Of a stretch of 13,854 nucleotides of DNA, positions 8,901 through 13,854 are shown piece after piece. The stretch is from Baffinella frigidus (taxonomy: Eukaryota; Cryptophyceae; Cryptomonadales; Baffinellaceae), in the NCBI GenBank assembly GCA_026770585.1, contig MU646499.1, positions 406,279 through 420,132 on the forward strand. Reading direction: 5' to 3'. Position numbers and translations under genes: made by a program. Each line of letters opens with the position of its first letter. Within the stretch, counting starts at the first letter, position 1. The notes below the pieces were generated by a model. The model saw only the letters and a program-made list of their open reading frames with translations. It had not been told where the DNA came from and searched no databases.

Positions 8901-11900
8901 CTCGTGTGTCTTCAGTGACGCCAACCGTGGTGACGGATACGGGGAGGTCACTGGTGACCGTCAGTGGAGAGCACTTTGTCGATTCGTCCTCTTTTGCATG
9001 TGCTTTTGGATCCGAAGAAGGGATGGTGACGTCTGGGGCTGTGATCAGCTCAAGCACGGCGATTTGCAATGTCCCAGCGAGCAGGGCTGGAGTGCATTCG
9101 TTGACGACGAGCAACAACGGCGTTGAGTTCAGCACGAGCCGTGTGCTTCTGAACGTCGTCGGAACAAAGTCTATTCTGTCGGTCACGCCGAGTCAAGGGA
9201 GCCGCACCGGCGGCACTCTCGTGACGGTGGTGGGGGTGAACTTCGACTCTTCCACGGCGTGTGCGGTTGGGACGGATGTATCGGTCTCTCGGGCGATGGT
9301 GACTTCGTTTGTTTCATCGTCGCTGATCACGTGCGTGACTCCGGCAGTGGATACGATCGGCGCTGTCAGCCTTCGGGCAAAGTCCGCTGGTGTGGATTGG
9401 GTGGATTCATCGGGAGCCACGTTTGATTTCACGGGGAACGCGATCTTAACTGGGGTTCATCCATCACGGGGGTCAGTATCTGGTGGGACTATCGTCAGCG
9501 TGGTGGGCATGCACTGGAGCACTGCTGATGTGACTTGCCGGATCGGAGAGACCAGTCCTCGGCAGGGGGTTGCGTTGTCGTCGACTCTGGTGCTGTGCGT
9601 TGCGCCGAAGGTTTCAGCGGTTGGAGAAGTGGCTGTGGGGGTCAGCAACAACGGCGTTGACTTCGTCTCGAAGCCTGGAACCTTCGTTTATACGGACCAG
9701 GTTGAGATCACCGGGGTGTTTCCTACGGTGGGCTCATCGTCAGGAGGTGCATACGTCACGGTCGTTGGCAGCCACTTTCCTCAGACGAGCTCTTTGGAGT
9801 GCAGGTTCGGCAGCACCCGCGAAGGAGAATCAGCAGGCTCGTGGCAGTCCTCCACACTTGTGAAGTGCGTAACGCCTTCGGGACATGTCGGCAACGTGAC
9901 GGTGAGCGTGATGGAGAGTGGGAGGGTGCTCAGCACGAGCGCGCAGACATTTTCCTTCCTGCCGGTCCACACCGTTTCGAGCCTGACCCCGTCGACTGGG
10001 GACGAGGCGGGGGGCGCTGCGGTTACTGTTCAAGGATCTGGCTTTGACACGGGACTCTTGTCTTTGATGTGTGTGTTTGGTGACACGCAGCACAGTGCGG
10101 AGGTACTGTCGTCGAGCACGGTGGTGTGCACTCTCCCGTCGCAGGCTGCGGGGGCGGTAGTCTTCAAGCTGTGTCAACAGGGGGGAGACACATGCACATG
10201 GACTGGGCTGAGGTTCGTTTACACTGCTCGCCCCGTGGTCGAGGGCCTTCTTCCGTCGATTGGACATGTGGGAGGTGGGTCTTCTGTCACCGTGCTGGGC
10301 TCAGGATTCCATGCATCCAGTGCTATGTGCAAGTTTGGGGGCGACGAGGAGGAATCTGGGGACGTCACATGGATCTCGTCGAGCTTGATTGTGTGCACTT
10401 CGCCCATGCGGGCGCAAGGCATCTCTGCAGTGCAAGTCGCCAACGGACTCGGAGGCGCCGTCTCGTTGAGCAGCATGGCGTTTGCCTTTGTGGAGCTTCC
10501 AGTGGTGTCGAGGATCGTCCCATCGATGAGCTCCACCATGAGCGGGGTGTCGCTTACTATCTACGGAGAGCATTTCTTTGCTTCGGAGGCTGCATCGTGC
10601 CGTTTCGGGACGAAACTCGCCAAGGCTCTTGTGGTGAGCTCCAGTAAGGCGTTGTGTTCCTCACCGGCGATTACTGCTGGCGGAGACGTGCGGGTGGAGT
10701 TCAGCAGCAACGGGGCAGAGTTTTCAACGAGCAGTGCGACGTTTCGGCTGCAGGAGTGGCTTGAGGTGGTCTCGATGACTCCGAGTGTTGGGGGGACGAG
10801 CGGGAACACCGTGGTCAGTGTCAGCGTGGTGGGCAAAGAGTTTGAGGCGACGAAAGGCTTTCTGTGCATGTTTGGAGATACCGAAGTTGTGGATGCGAGC
10901 TTTGTGTCCTCACAGTTGATCAAGTGCGTTGCACCGGCACACTCCGCGGGTGAGGTGGTCATGCGGGTTGCGATGTCTGGGGAGGAAACTTCAGCCATCG
11001 CTGGACGATTCAAGTTTGTGAACGCCTTGACGGTCGAGTACGTGCGGCCGAGCGTGGGTTGGTTGGGGGGTCGGGGTACAGTGCTGGTTCACGGCACGGG
11101 CTTCGGAGATGCTGGCATGCACTGCAACTTTGCCGATCACGGCAAATCCTCCGCGGAGGTCCTGAGCTCGACGCTGCTGCGATGTGTCGCTCCTGCATTG
11201 GTGACAGCAGACGTGGCGAGGTTCGAAGTGACTAGCAATGACGGCATCTCAAGCGGAGCGGGTGTCAACTTCGAGTTCCGGAGTGAGCCGTTGTTGCAGC
11301 AAGTTTGGCCGTCATCTGGGTCTGTGGCGGGAGGCACCATTGTGGGGCTTACGTTTTCTGGCCTGCACGGAAATGAGAGTGTCACTTGCTACTTCGGGGA
11401 CCAACCTGCCACCGGGGTGATGATTTCCTCCAAATACGTGTCGTGCGTGGCACCGCGCGCTCTTGGTCCAGTGAACGTCTCTGTTGGCGTGGAGTGCGAT
11501 GGCGTGGCAGTGCATGCATCGGGGTGGGAGTTTTCTTACGAGAACTCGGGCATTGTGTTGGCGATGCAGCCGCGCACGGGCCCGACGTCGGGCAACACCA
11601 AGATCACTTTGGAGGGACAGAACCTTCGTCGCTACAAGGCGCTTGCATGCGTGATCGGGGCCGTGAAGGTGGATGCGTGGGCGGTATCCGGGGACAGCGT
11701 TGTCTGCGTGTCGCCGCAGCACTCGAGGGGCGCAGCGGTGGTGCACTTGTTCAACGGAACGATGCTGCTGACAGCCGATGGACTCATTTACGAGTATGAG
11801 GATGATGTGCAAGTGATCAACGTGCTTCCCGGAGCCGGGTCTGCACAGGGTGGGACATCGGTGACTGTTCACGGCACTGGTTTCAGGGTGACGGACCAGG

Positions 11901-13854
11901 CGATGTGTCGGTTCGGCGACCAGGCGGTTACGGCCATTGTGACGTCTGGGATGAGCCTGATCTGCGTGTCGCCATCGTCGACAGTGCACGACGCAGTTGT
12001 CGCTGTGAGCATGAATGGAGTGGACTTCTCCTCTGTCGGGGGGAGCACTTTCAGATTTCTGGAAGACCCTCTTGTACTTCGGATCGAGCCGAGCTCTGGG
12101 GACTCGATGAGGAGCATTCGTGTGACTCTGCATGGGGACAACTTTGTTGCTTCCGAGTACCTGTCTGTCAGGTTCAATGGGGCCGTGACTTCAGGGTGTG
12201 TGGTGCTGAGCTCCAGCTTGATGGTTGTCAACGTGCCGCGGCTGCAGTCAGGGGACTATCGGGTGGAGGCAAGCGTGGACGGGTGGAACTATGTTGGAGG
12301 AGATACTATTTTCGAGGTGTTGACGTCTCCTGTGATTGGGAGTGTGAACCCGAGCGCCAGCGATCTGACAGGAGGAAGTTACGTTGTGGTCGAAGGGAGC
12401 AACCTGCACAGCGCTGAATATGTGTGGTGTCTGTTTGGAGACAAGGGGACGCATGCGGAGCGCATCAACGGGAGCGCTCTTTCCTGCGAGACTCCGATAA
12501 TGCCGTCTGCAGGGACAGTACGGTTTGGGGTGCGGACTGGGGCAGGCGACTTCTATTCTGATGAGGTGGAGTTCCAGTTCAGTGCACTCGAAGTGCTTGA
12601 GCTGGCAGGTGTGCACCCGTCGATTGGCTCAGTTTCTGGCGGAACTTCTGTGATTCTGCAGGTTGTGGGGCTGGAGGCTGACTCGTTGGTGTCTTGCGTG
12701 TTCTCGGACGGGGAAACGCCGATTTCAAAGGAAGCGACGCGTGTCGGGTCCAATCAGCTACGTTGTACGACCCCTGCTCTTTCCGAGGGCATGGCCAAGA
12801 TCTCTCTCTCCACATCTGCGAGGCGTGAGGGGAGCAACACAGTCACGTTCCGATATTTCTCCTCCCCTGTGCTGTCAAGTGTCGTTCCCGACGTCGGAAC
12901 AGGCCTTTCTGGGGAGACTCTGACTCTCAGAGGCAGCGGCTTCTCCGATGCTGAGGGTTCGTGGTGCATGCTTGGCACAACGGAGCATCGGCTGATGGTG
13001 ACTTCTTCGTCTGAGATCGTTTGCACGATGAAGACGCTGGGTGAGGGCAACTACAGCGTTGGCGTCAAGATGGGGGGCATCGTCTATCCGCTGGGAGGGG
13101 CGGAGTACCGCGTGAAGGCAGCAGTGCAGGTGTCATCGGTTGTGCCGAGCGCCGCGAGCACTTACGGGGGAGACATGGTCACCGTTTCGGGGTCTGGCTT
13201 TGATGGGTCGGAGGCGATTTCCTGTGTGTTTGGGGGCGTCTATTCGCTTGCCACGTTTATCTCGGCAAACGAGATTCGCTGCAGCACGCCGATGGGCCTG
13301 GTGGGATCTTTGGATCTGAGCATCGCGAGCGGGCATGGTGTTGATGAGGACCCGTTGACATTTGGGGGCCGAATTGTGAACGTGGGAGCCTTCACGTTTG
13401 ACACCAGCATCGCAGTTGTGCTGCACCTGAACCCGAGCAAGGGAATTCCGGCGGGCGGGAGCACATTGGAGGTCATCGGGCTGGGGTTTGATTCGAAAGA
13501 GAACAAGTGTGTTTTCGATGGAGCGATGGGGGGCACCATTGAAACGGTCTCATCCACGATGATACGGTGCGTAACGCCGCCGCATGTGGCCAGCGTCGTC
13601 GAGGTTCAGGTGGAGGTGGGAGGCGGGAGGATGTCAGTGACGGGGAAGCCGTTTGAGTACGTGGAAGCTCCGGTGCTGGACAAGTTGGTGCCTTCGGCAG
13701 GACCGTGCCACGTGCCGGCCACAGTCACTGTGATCGGGCAGAACTTCGTGAACTCTCCGGACATGGCCTGCACGTACGAAAACAGCGAGGGCCAGGCGAC
13801 GTCTGTGCCGACCCTTTTCGTGTCTTCGTCTGCCGTCATCTGCCGTCTTCCTGC
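211..13854 (+). CDS. Giant IPT/TIG-repeat protein, interior of a multi-exon gene (both ends outside the window)
   Basis: Spliced coding region: 211-385, 458-702, 948-992, 1186-1236, 1344-1409, 1715-1813, 2105-2182, 2400-2453, 2531-2689, 2929-3120, 3257-3301, 3458-3562, 3741-3938, 4062-4124, 4285-4335, 4449-4667, 4782-4832, 5025-5222, 5390-5440, 5621-5791, 5970-6140, 6245-13854. The frame stays open through every junction, giving about 3,365 codons. The product is a tandem array of at least 38 IPT/TIG immunoglobulin-like domains. Each typically has a PSxG/GGTxVTV start, a CxFG motif, a second Cys before a Pro, and a final FEY-like strand. The paired cysteines suggest disulfides and hence an extracellular or lumenal location (inference). 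TIG arrays are known from plexins, fibrocystin-like proteins and many protist surface proteins. No signal peptide, transmembrane segment, start or stop codon is in view, so the full domain architecture and the exact function are unknown. Repeats are strongly diverged from each other, so the array is old rather than a recent amplification. Exon boundaries are predicted by eye from domain continuity and splice motifs. Confidence 0.88.
386..457 (+). other. Intron 1 (72 nt, phase 1, stop-free)
   Basis: GTGCGC...CTCCAG. It is the only phase 1 intron and the shortest. It has no regular heptamer array, only CCC-rich sequence. It is a multiple of three and has no in-frame stop, so retention would add 24 residues. 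Splicing is preferred because the joined protein (CRFGAQ-GVAVPAG ... YRCVAPAG) has the normal spacing between the two TIG cysteines. Confidence 0.65.
458..702 (+). CDS. Exon 2: second half of TIG 1, first half of TIG 2
   Basis: Encodes YRCVAPAG, EVEVEFALNGADF and FEYV, which end domain 1, then VTLTVSGENFRCGDREQ, which opens domain 2. It ends in phase 0 at GAGCAG|GTGCGC. Confidence 0.85.
703..947 (+). other. Intron 2 (245 nt), carrying a fold-back element
   Basis: GTGCGC...CACCAG. The 5' half is occupied by an AT-rich inverted-repeat element (about 719-838). The 3' half is CCCT-rich degenerate repeat. The acceptor is set by the 45-nt exon that restores the CxxxGG motif of TIG 2. Confidence 0.75.
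719..838 (+). mobile_element. MITE-like fold-back element inside intron 2
   Basis: The left end CGGGAACAAGTGTTTTTC and the right end GAAAATACTTGTTCCCG are near-perfect terminal inverted repeats (one substitution and one 1-nt indel over about 25 nt). An inner inverted pair, AAATTACTACACAA (756-769) with TTGTGTAGTAATTT (789-802), brings the arms close to a central loop, so nearly the whole 120 nt can fold into one hairpin. It is far more AT-rich than its surroundings and has no coding capacity. A flanking ATT on both sides could be a 3-nt target duplication, but this is weak. The superfamily cannot be assigned. Confidence 0.72.
948..992 (+). CDS. Exon 3: 45-nt micro-exon of TIG 2
   Basis: Fifteen codons, MFCRTGGRAPAFGVT, supplying the CRxGG segment that corresponds to the CxFG motif in the other domains. 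Phase 0 on both sides. Donor ACG|GTCTGC. Confidence 0.75.
993..1185 (+). repeat. Intron 3 (193 nt): CCCTCAA then CCCTAAA array
   Basis: GTCTGC...CCCAG. Blocks of CCCTCAA units give way to perfect CCCTAAA units. The first six nucleotides (GTCTGC) are identical to the first six of exon 4. Confidence 0.8.
1186..1236 (+). CDS. Exon 4: TIG 2, second Cys strand
   Basis: Seventeen codons, VCLDSETLICRFTSLPA. LIC...LPA matches the LxCxxPA element of TIG domains. Phase 0 on both sides. Donor GCG|GTAAAC. Confidence 0.8.
1237..1343 (+). repeat. Intron 4 (107 nt): GTAAACC heptamer array
   Basis: GTAAAC...AACCAG. The array unit is a GT-containing heptamer: six tandem GTAAACC copies at 1293-1334, plus earlier variants GTAAATC, GTAAGCC and GTAATCC. 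There are eleven GTAA sites in total, including the true donor. Confidence 0.8.
1344..1409 (+). CDS. Exon 5: last strands of TIG 2
   Basis: Twenty-two codons beginning GNHSLSVSSDDVAF and ending VPFSNTLE, the expected closing strands. Phase 0 on both sides. Donor GAG|GTAACT. Its position after LPA parallels exon 20 in TIG 8, which also begins GN. Confidence 0.83.
1410..1714 (+). repeat. Intron 5 (305 nt): CT microsatellite
   Basis: GTAACT...CTCTCAG. Positions 1427-1613 are a CT-dinucleotide tract interrupted by GCGC blocks, with an uninterrupted (CT)24 at 1553-1600. A non-repetitive stretch (1620-1680) follows, then a short CCC-rich and CT-rich acceptor region. Confidence 0.8.
1715..1813 (+). 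CDS. Exon 6: start of TIG 3
   Basis: Thirty-three codons including ILSVSPGFGALTGGSNTTI, a typical TIG opening. Phase 0 on both sides. Donor CAG|GTTCGC. A diverged copy of its 5' part lies in the next intron at 2038-2077. Confidence 0.83.
1814..2104 (+). other. Intron 6 (291 nt): mostly non-repetitive, with an exon 6 relic
   Basis: GTTCGC...AAACAG. Positions 1814-2037 are unique-looking sequence of moderate GC that I do not recognise. Positions 2038-2077 resemble exon 6 at 1723-1762 (34 of 40 nt identical). Only about 25 nt at the 3' end are CCCTAAA-type repeat. Splicing across it joins EGLDQ to VPEVLCHFG, restoring a normal TIG domain. Confidence 0.75.
2038..2077 (+). pseudogene. Relic copy of part of exon 6 inside intron 6
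   Basis: GCATGTACAGATCTTGTC and the following bases to TTTCGGCGCG match 1723-1762 of exon 6 at 34 of 40 positions without gaps. It has no TIG-compatible continuation and lies just before the repeat that leads to the exon 7 acceptor, so it is read as a broken duplicate. Confidence 0.7.
2105..2182 (+). CDS. Exon 7: TIG 3, CxFG and second Cys
   Basis: Twenty-six codons containing VLCHFGDSATVG and SHISCP. Both TIG cysteines are present with usual spacing. Phase 0 on both sides. Donor CCG|GTACCC. Confidence 0.83.
2183..2399 (+). repeat. Intron 7 (217 nt): CCCTAAA array
   Basis: GTACCC...AACCAG. Long runs of perfect CCCTAAA, interleaved with CCCCAAA variants. Its first five nucleotides (GTACC) equal the first five of exon 8. 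Confidence 0.82.
2400..2453 (+). CDS. Exon 8: TIG 3, penultimate strand
   Basis: Eighteen codons, VPPVDSQGPVQLWLTSEQ, matching the GxVxVxVS strand of other domains. Phase 0 on both sides. Donor CAG|GTTCAG. Confidence 0.78.
2454..2530 (+). repeat. Intron 8 (77 nt): short CCCTAAA-type intron
   Basis: GTTCAG...GAAGCAG. A few degenerate CCCTAAA heptamers between donor and acceptor. Confidence 0.78.
2531..2689 (+). CDS. Exon 9: end of TIG 3, start of TIG 4
   Basis: Fifty-three codons. ATFEYV closes TIG 3; VAAIRPSVG and TTVTILGNNL open TIG 4, which reaches ACRFGNQ. Phase 0 on both sides. The donor appears to be CAG|GCACCC. Confidence 0.83.
2690..2928 (+). repeat. Intron 9 (239 nt): CCCTCAA array with a GC donor
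   Basis: GCACCC...AAGCAG, so apparently a GC-AG intron. Nearly pure CCCTCAA units with CCCTGAA and CCCTGCA variants. Joining at this GC donor gives CRFGNQ-DTRAVSGSSS, the expected TIG spacing; no GT nearby preserves the frame. Confidence 0.75.
2929..3120 (+). CDS. Exon 10: rest of TIG 4, start of TIG 5
   Basis: Sixty-four codons with SSSLIRCLAPP and LAFMYV ending TIG 4, then EGVIPSVASGYGGE opening TIG 5. Phase 0 on both sides. Donor GAG|GTGGCC. Confidence 0.83.
3121..3256 (+). repeat. Intron 10 (136 nt): CCCTAAA array
   Basis: GTGGCC...CAACAG. About 20 nt of unique sequence, then CCCTAAA and CCTTAAC units, with two short unique interruptions. Confidence 0.78.
3257..3301 (+). CDS. Exon 11: 45-nt micro-exon of TIG 5
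   Basis: Fifteen codons, LVTVLGAGFADSDQL, the TVxGxGF strand of the domain. Phase 0 on both sides. The donor is CTC|GTAAAC, the start of the repeat array itself. Confidence 0.78.
3302..3457 (+). repeat. Intron 11 (156 nt): mosaic CCCTAAA/CCCTGAA/CCCTCAA array
   Basis: GTAAAC...AAACAG. Variant heptamers occur in homogeneous blocks: CCCCAAA/CCCTAAA first, then CCCTGAA, then about six CCCTCAA, then CCCTACA. This points to local slippage or conversion. Confidence 0.8.
3458..3562 (+). CDS. Exon 12: TIG 5, CxFG and second Cys
   Basis: Thirty-five codons beginning ACRFGASPASSTTFISPSE and containing IHCVAPV. Phase 0 on both sides. Donor CTG|GTCTAA. Confidence 0.83.
3563..3740 (+). repeat. Intron 12 (178 nt): CCCTACA then CCCTAAA array
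   Basis: GTCTAA...CACCAG. CCCTACA units at the 5' end, then CCCTAAA and CCCCAAA units. An in-frame stop follows the donor at once, so retention truncates the protein. Confidence 0.8.
3741..3938 (+). CDS. Exon 13: end of TIG 5, first half of TIG 6
   Basis: Sixty-six codons. RAVFEIHSSG closes TIG 5; KMSPAVGGGDGGVLVSFSG opens TIG 6, which reaches IICMFG. Phase 0 on both sides. Donor CAG|GTTTCA. Confidence 0.83.
3939..4061 (+). repeat. Intron 13 (123 nt): degenerate array with a decoy acceptor
   Basis: GTTTCA...ACGCAG. Degenerate CCCTGAA and CCCCAAC units. An internal GCAGTCG at 4002 imitates the true acceptor and exon start at 4058. Use of it would give TCG TGA, an immediate stop. Confidence 0.75.
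4062..4124 (+). CDS. Exon 14: TIG 6, second Cys strand
   Basis: Twenty-one codons, with VQCVTPAH and GGVVEVQ. Phase 0 on both sides. Donor GTCCAG|GTTCGG. The frame stays open past the donor for 17 codons that resemble a TIG closing strand before a TGA stop at about 4176. Confidence 0.78.
4125..4178 (+). pseudogene. Exon 15-like relic at the start of intron 14
   Basis: In frame with exon 14 it reads VRPDNLVSAPTEFRSHN then stop, which resembles a TIG closing strand. GTTTCTGCACC (4143-4153) aligns with GTCTCCGCACC (4304-4314) of exon 15 at almost the same offset from the start (18 versus 19 nt). Both end in GAA...GT-CAC before repeat DNA. Confidence 0.5.
4125..4284 (+). repeat. Intron 14 (160 nt): exon-like start, 22-nt tandem repeat, CCCTAAC-type array
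   Basis: GTTCGG...CCCCAG. Positions 4125-4175 look like a diverged exon 15. GGCCTTACACCCTACCCTGC occurs twice in tandem (4183 and 4205). The end is a C9 tract before AG. Confidence 0.75.
4285..4335 (+). CDS. Exon 15: closing strand of TIG 6
   Basis: Seventeen codons, VGTSGGRLRTTQEPFEY. The FEY ending is the TIG hallmark. Phase 0 on both sides. Donor TAC|GTACAC, at a domain boundary. Confidence 0.8.
4336..4448 (+). repeat. Intron 15 (113 nt): CCCTAAA/CCCCACA array
   Basis: GTACAC...CACAG. Mixed CCCTAAA, CCCCAAA and CCCCACA units running directly from the donor. Confidence 0.8.
4449..4667 (+). CDS. Exon 16: most of TIG 7
   Basis: Seventy-three codons with ITALIPSSGPTSGGTAVTAV and AFCRVARG. 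The segment between the first Cys and the usual second-Cys position is about 16 residues longer than normal. Phase 0 on both sides. Donor TCGTCG|GTGCGG. Confidence 0.83.
4668..4781 (+). repeat. Intron 16 (114 nt), flanked by a 12-nt direct repeat
   Basis: GTGCGG...AATCAG. The first 12 nt, GTGCGGCTCATA, recur exactly as the first 12 nt of exon 17. The remaining 102 nt are CCCTACA, CCCTAAT and CCCTCAA units. Confidence 0.82.
4782..4832 (+). CDS. Exon 17: TIG 7, continuation
   Basis: Seventeen codons, VRLITPPATGPASVLIE. ITPP stands where other domains have CxxP, so the second Cys is absent here. Phase 0 on both sides. Donor GAG|GTGTCT. Confidence 0.78.
4833..5024 (+). repeat. Intron 17 (192 nt): long CCCTCAA array
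   Basis: GTGTCT...ACCCAG. Starts with CCCTAAA units and becomes almost pure CCCTCAA. An in-frame TAA lies close to the donor. Confidence 0.8.
5025..5222 (+). CDS. Exon 18: end of TIG 7, start of TIG 8
   Basis: Sixty-six codons. SSARFSYTR closes TIG 7; SSPDSGLDIGGTRVSLIV opens TIG 8, which reaches LKCRFSRA. Phase 0 on both sides. Donor GCG|GTGCCA. Confidence 0.83.
5223..5389 (+). repeat. Intron 18 (167 nt): GCCTAAA/GCCTCAA array
   Basis: GTGCCA...AACCAG. Made of GCCTAAA and GCCTCAA units, then three CGCTAAA units before the acceptor. Unlike the other arrays it contains AG in nearly every unit upstream of the true acceptor. Confidence 0.8.
5390..5440 (+). CDS. Exon 19: TIG 8, second Cys strand
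   Basis: Seventeen codons, VRVSREAVSCVAPAFHP, with the SCVAPA motif. Phase 0 on both sides. Donor CCG|GTTCAC. Confidence 0.8.
5441..5620 (+). repeat. Intron 19 (180 nt): CCCTACA array, internally duplicated
   Basis: GTTCAC...ACCCAG. The segment CCGGTTCACCCTCAAC that spans the donor recurs at about 5512. The intron is thus two related copies of a unit of about 74 nt, each followed by CCCTACA and CCCTCAA runs. Confidence 0.8.
5621..5791 (+). CDS. Exon 20: end of TIG 8, start of TIG 9
   Basis: Fifty-seven codons. GNVTVSL and VYFQYT close TIG 8; RLTPSKGKTQGGTAVVLIG opens TIG 9. Phase 0 on both sides. Donor GAG|GTCTGA. Confidence 0.83.
5792..5969 (+). repeat. Intron 20 (178 nt): CCCTCAA array
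   Basis: GTCTGA...AAGCAG. Nearly pure CCCTCAA with CTCTCAA variants, then a few CCCTAAA-type units. The first five nucleotides (GTCTG) equal those of exon 21. The first in-frame codon pair is GTC TGA, a stop. Confidence 0.8.
5970..6140 (+). CDS. Exon 21: rest of TIG 9
   Basis: Fifty-seven codons starting VWCDFGGRVV, with LVCVSPRG and LLFEYE. Phase 0 on both sides. Donor GAG|GTAAAC at a domain boundary. Third codon positions here are shifting from C to G. Confidence 0.83.
6141..6244 (+). repeat. Intron 21 (104 nt): last intron in the window
   Basis: GTAAAC...CACCAG. Degenerate CCCTAAA heptamers begin at the donor itself. No further intron is seen for the next 7.6 kb. Confidence 0.82.
6245..13854 (+). 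CDS. Exon 22: uninterrupted giant exon, TIG domains 10-38 (open at the window end)
   Basis: One reading frame runs from 6245 to the last base (2,536 codons plus 2 nt) with no stop. It encodes 29 TIG domains, starting near 6245, 6503, 6761, 7028, 7289, 7556, 7838, 8117, 8372, 8630, 8894, 9161, 9434, 9695, 9962, 10226, 10493, 10754, 11021, 11282, 11543, 11801, 12062, 12323, 12584, 12860, 13115, 13403 and 13664 (last one truncated). The mean spacing is 265 nt. Twenty-seven of 29 keep both cysteines (CxFG-like and LxCxxP-like). The domain at 7289 lacks the first and the domain at 12062 lacks both. Many domains end with an NNGVDF or NGVEF turn followed by FEY, FSF or FRY. The repeats are clearly diverged, so this is not a recent expansion. 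No linker, membrane span or other domain interrupts the array. Codon use leans to GTG, GTT, AGC, TCG and TCT, unlike the C-ending codons of exons 1-19. Confidence 0.9.

Noticed and set aside
6229-13839. Many minus-strand open frames of 60-270 codons opposite exon 22
   Set aside because: They are shadows of a GC-rich coding strand: they overlap each other in several frames, follow the periodicity of the TIG repeats, and show no domain of their own.
6245-13854. Bacterial-type surface adhesin or prokaryotic contig
   Set aside because: The same protein array continues upstream through 21 GT/GC-AG introns with protein-level continuity, so the gene is eukaryotic.

Overview
This window looks like nuclear DNA of a GC-rich microbial eukaryote. 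It lies entirely inside one very large plus-strand gene, and neither the start nor the stop codon is present. Spliced together, the coding parts give about 3,365 codons. They form at least 38 consecutive IPT/TIG (immunoglobulin-like) domains of about 88-90 residues, the last one cut by the window end. Most domains show an N-terminal PSxGxxxGGTxVTVxGxxF stretch, a CxFG motif, a second Cys in an (L/I)xCxxP motif, and a closing FEY-like strand. No signal peptide, membrane span or other domain type is visible.

Layout: positions 1-210 are the 3' end of an intron. From 211 to 6140 there are 21 short exons (45-245 nt) encoding TIG domains 1-9. They are separated by 21 introns of 72-305 nt, 20 of them phase 0. 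Most introns are arrays of degenerate heptamers of the CCCTAAA class (the C-strand of plant/algal-type TTTAGGG telomere DNA), with local variants CCCTCAA, CCCTGAA, CCCTACA, GCCTAAA and CCGTAAA. Intron 2 also holds a fold-back, MITE-like element and intron 5 a long CT microsatellite. From 6245 to the window end (13854) one exon of at least 7,610 nt runs on with no intron, encoding domains 10-38. I read every exon codon by codon; the frame is continuous across all junctions and from 6245 to the last base.

The main interest is the introns. One (intron 16) is bracketed by a perfect 12-nt direct repeat, like a target-site duplication. Others carry diverged copies of neighbouring exon sequence (introns 6, 13, 14). 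This suggests introns created or enlarged when telomere-like repeat DNA was inserted into coding sequence with duplication of the flanks. The contrast between the intron-packed 5' part and the intron-free 3' part is a second strong signal.

The organism cannot be fixed from the sequence. Spliceosomal introns, TTTAGGG-type repeats and high GC fit an alga or other protist such as a cryptophyte, haptophyte or dinoflagellate; this is a low-confidence inference. The gene's role is also inferred: long TIG arrays with Cys pairs are typical of extracellular or cell-surface adhesion-type proteins.
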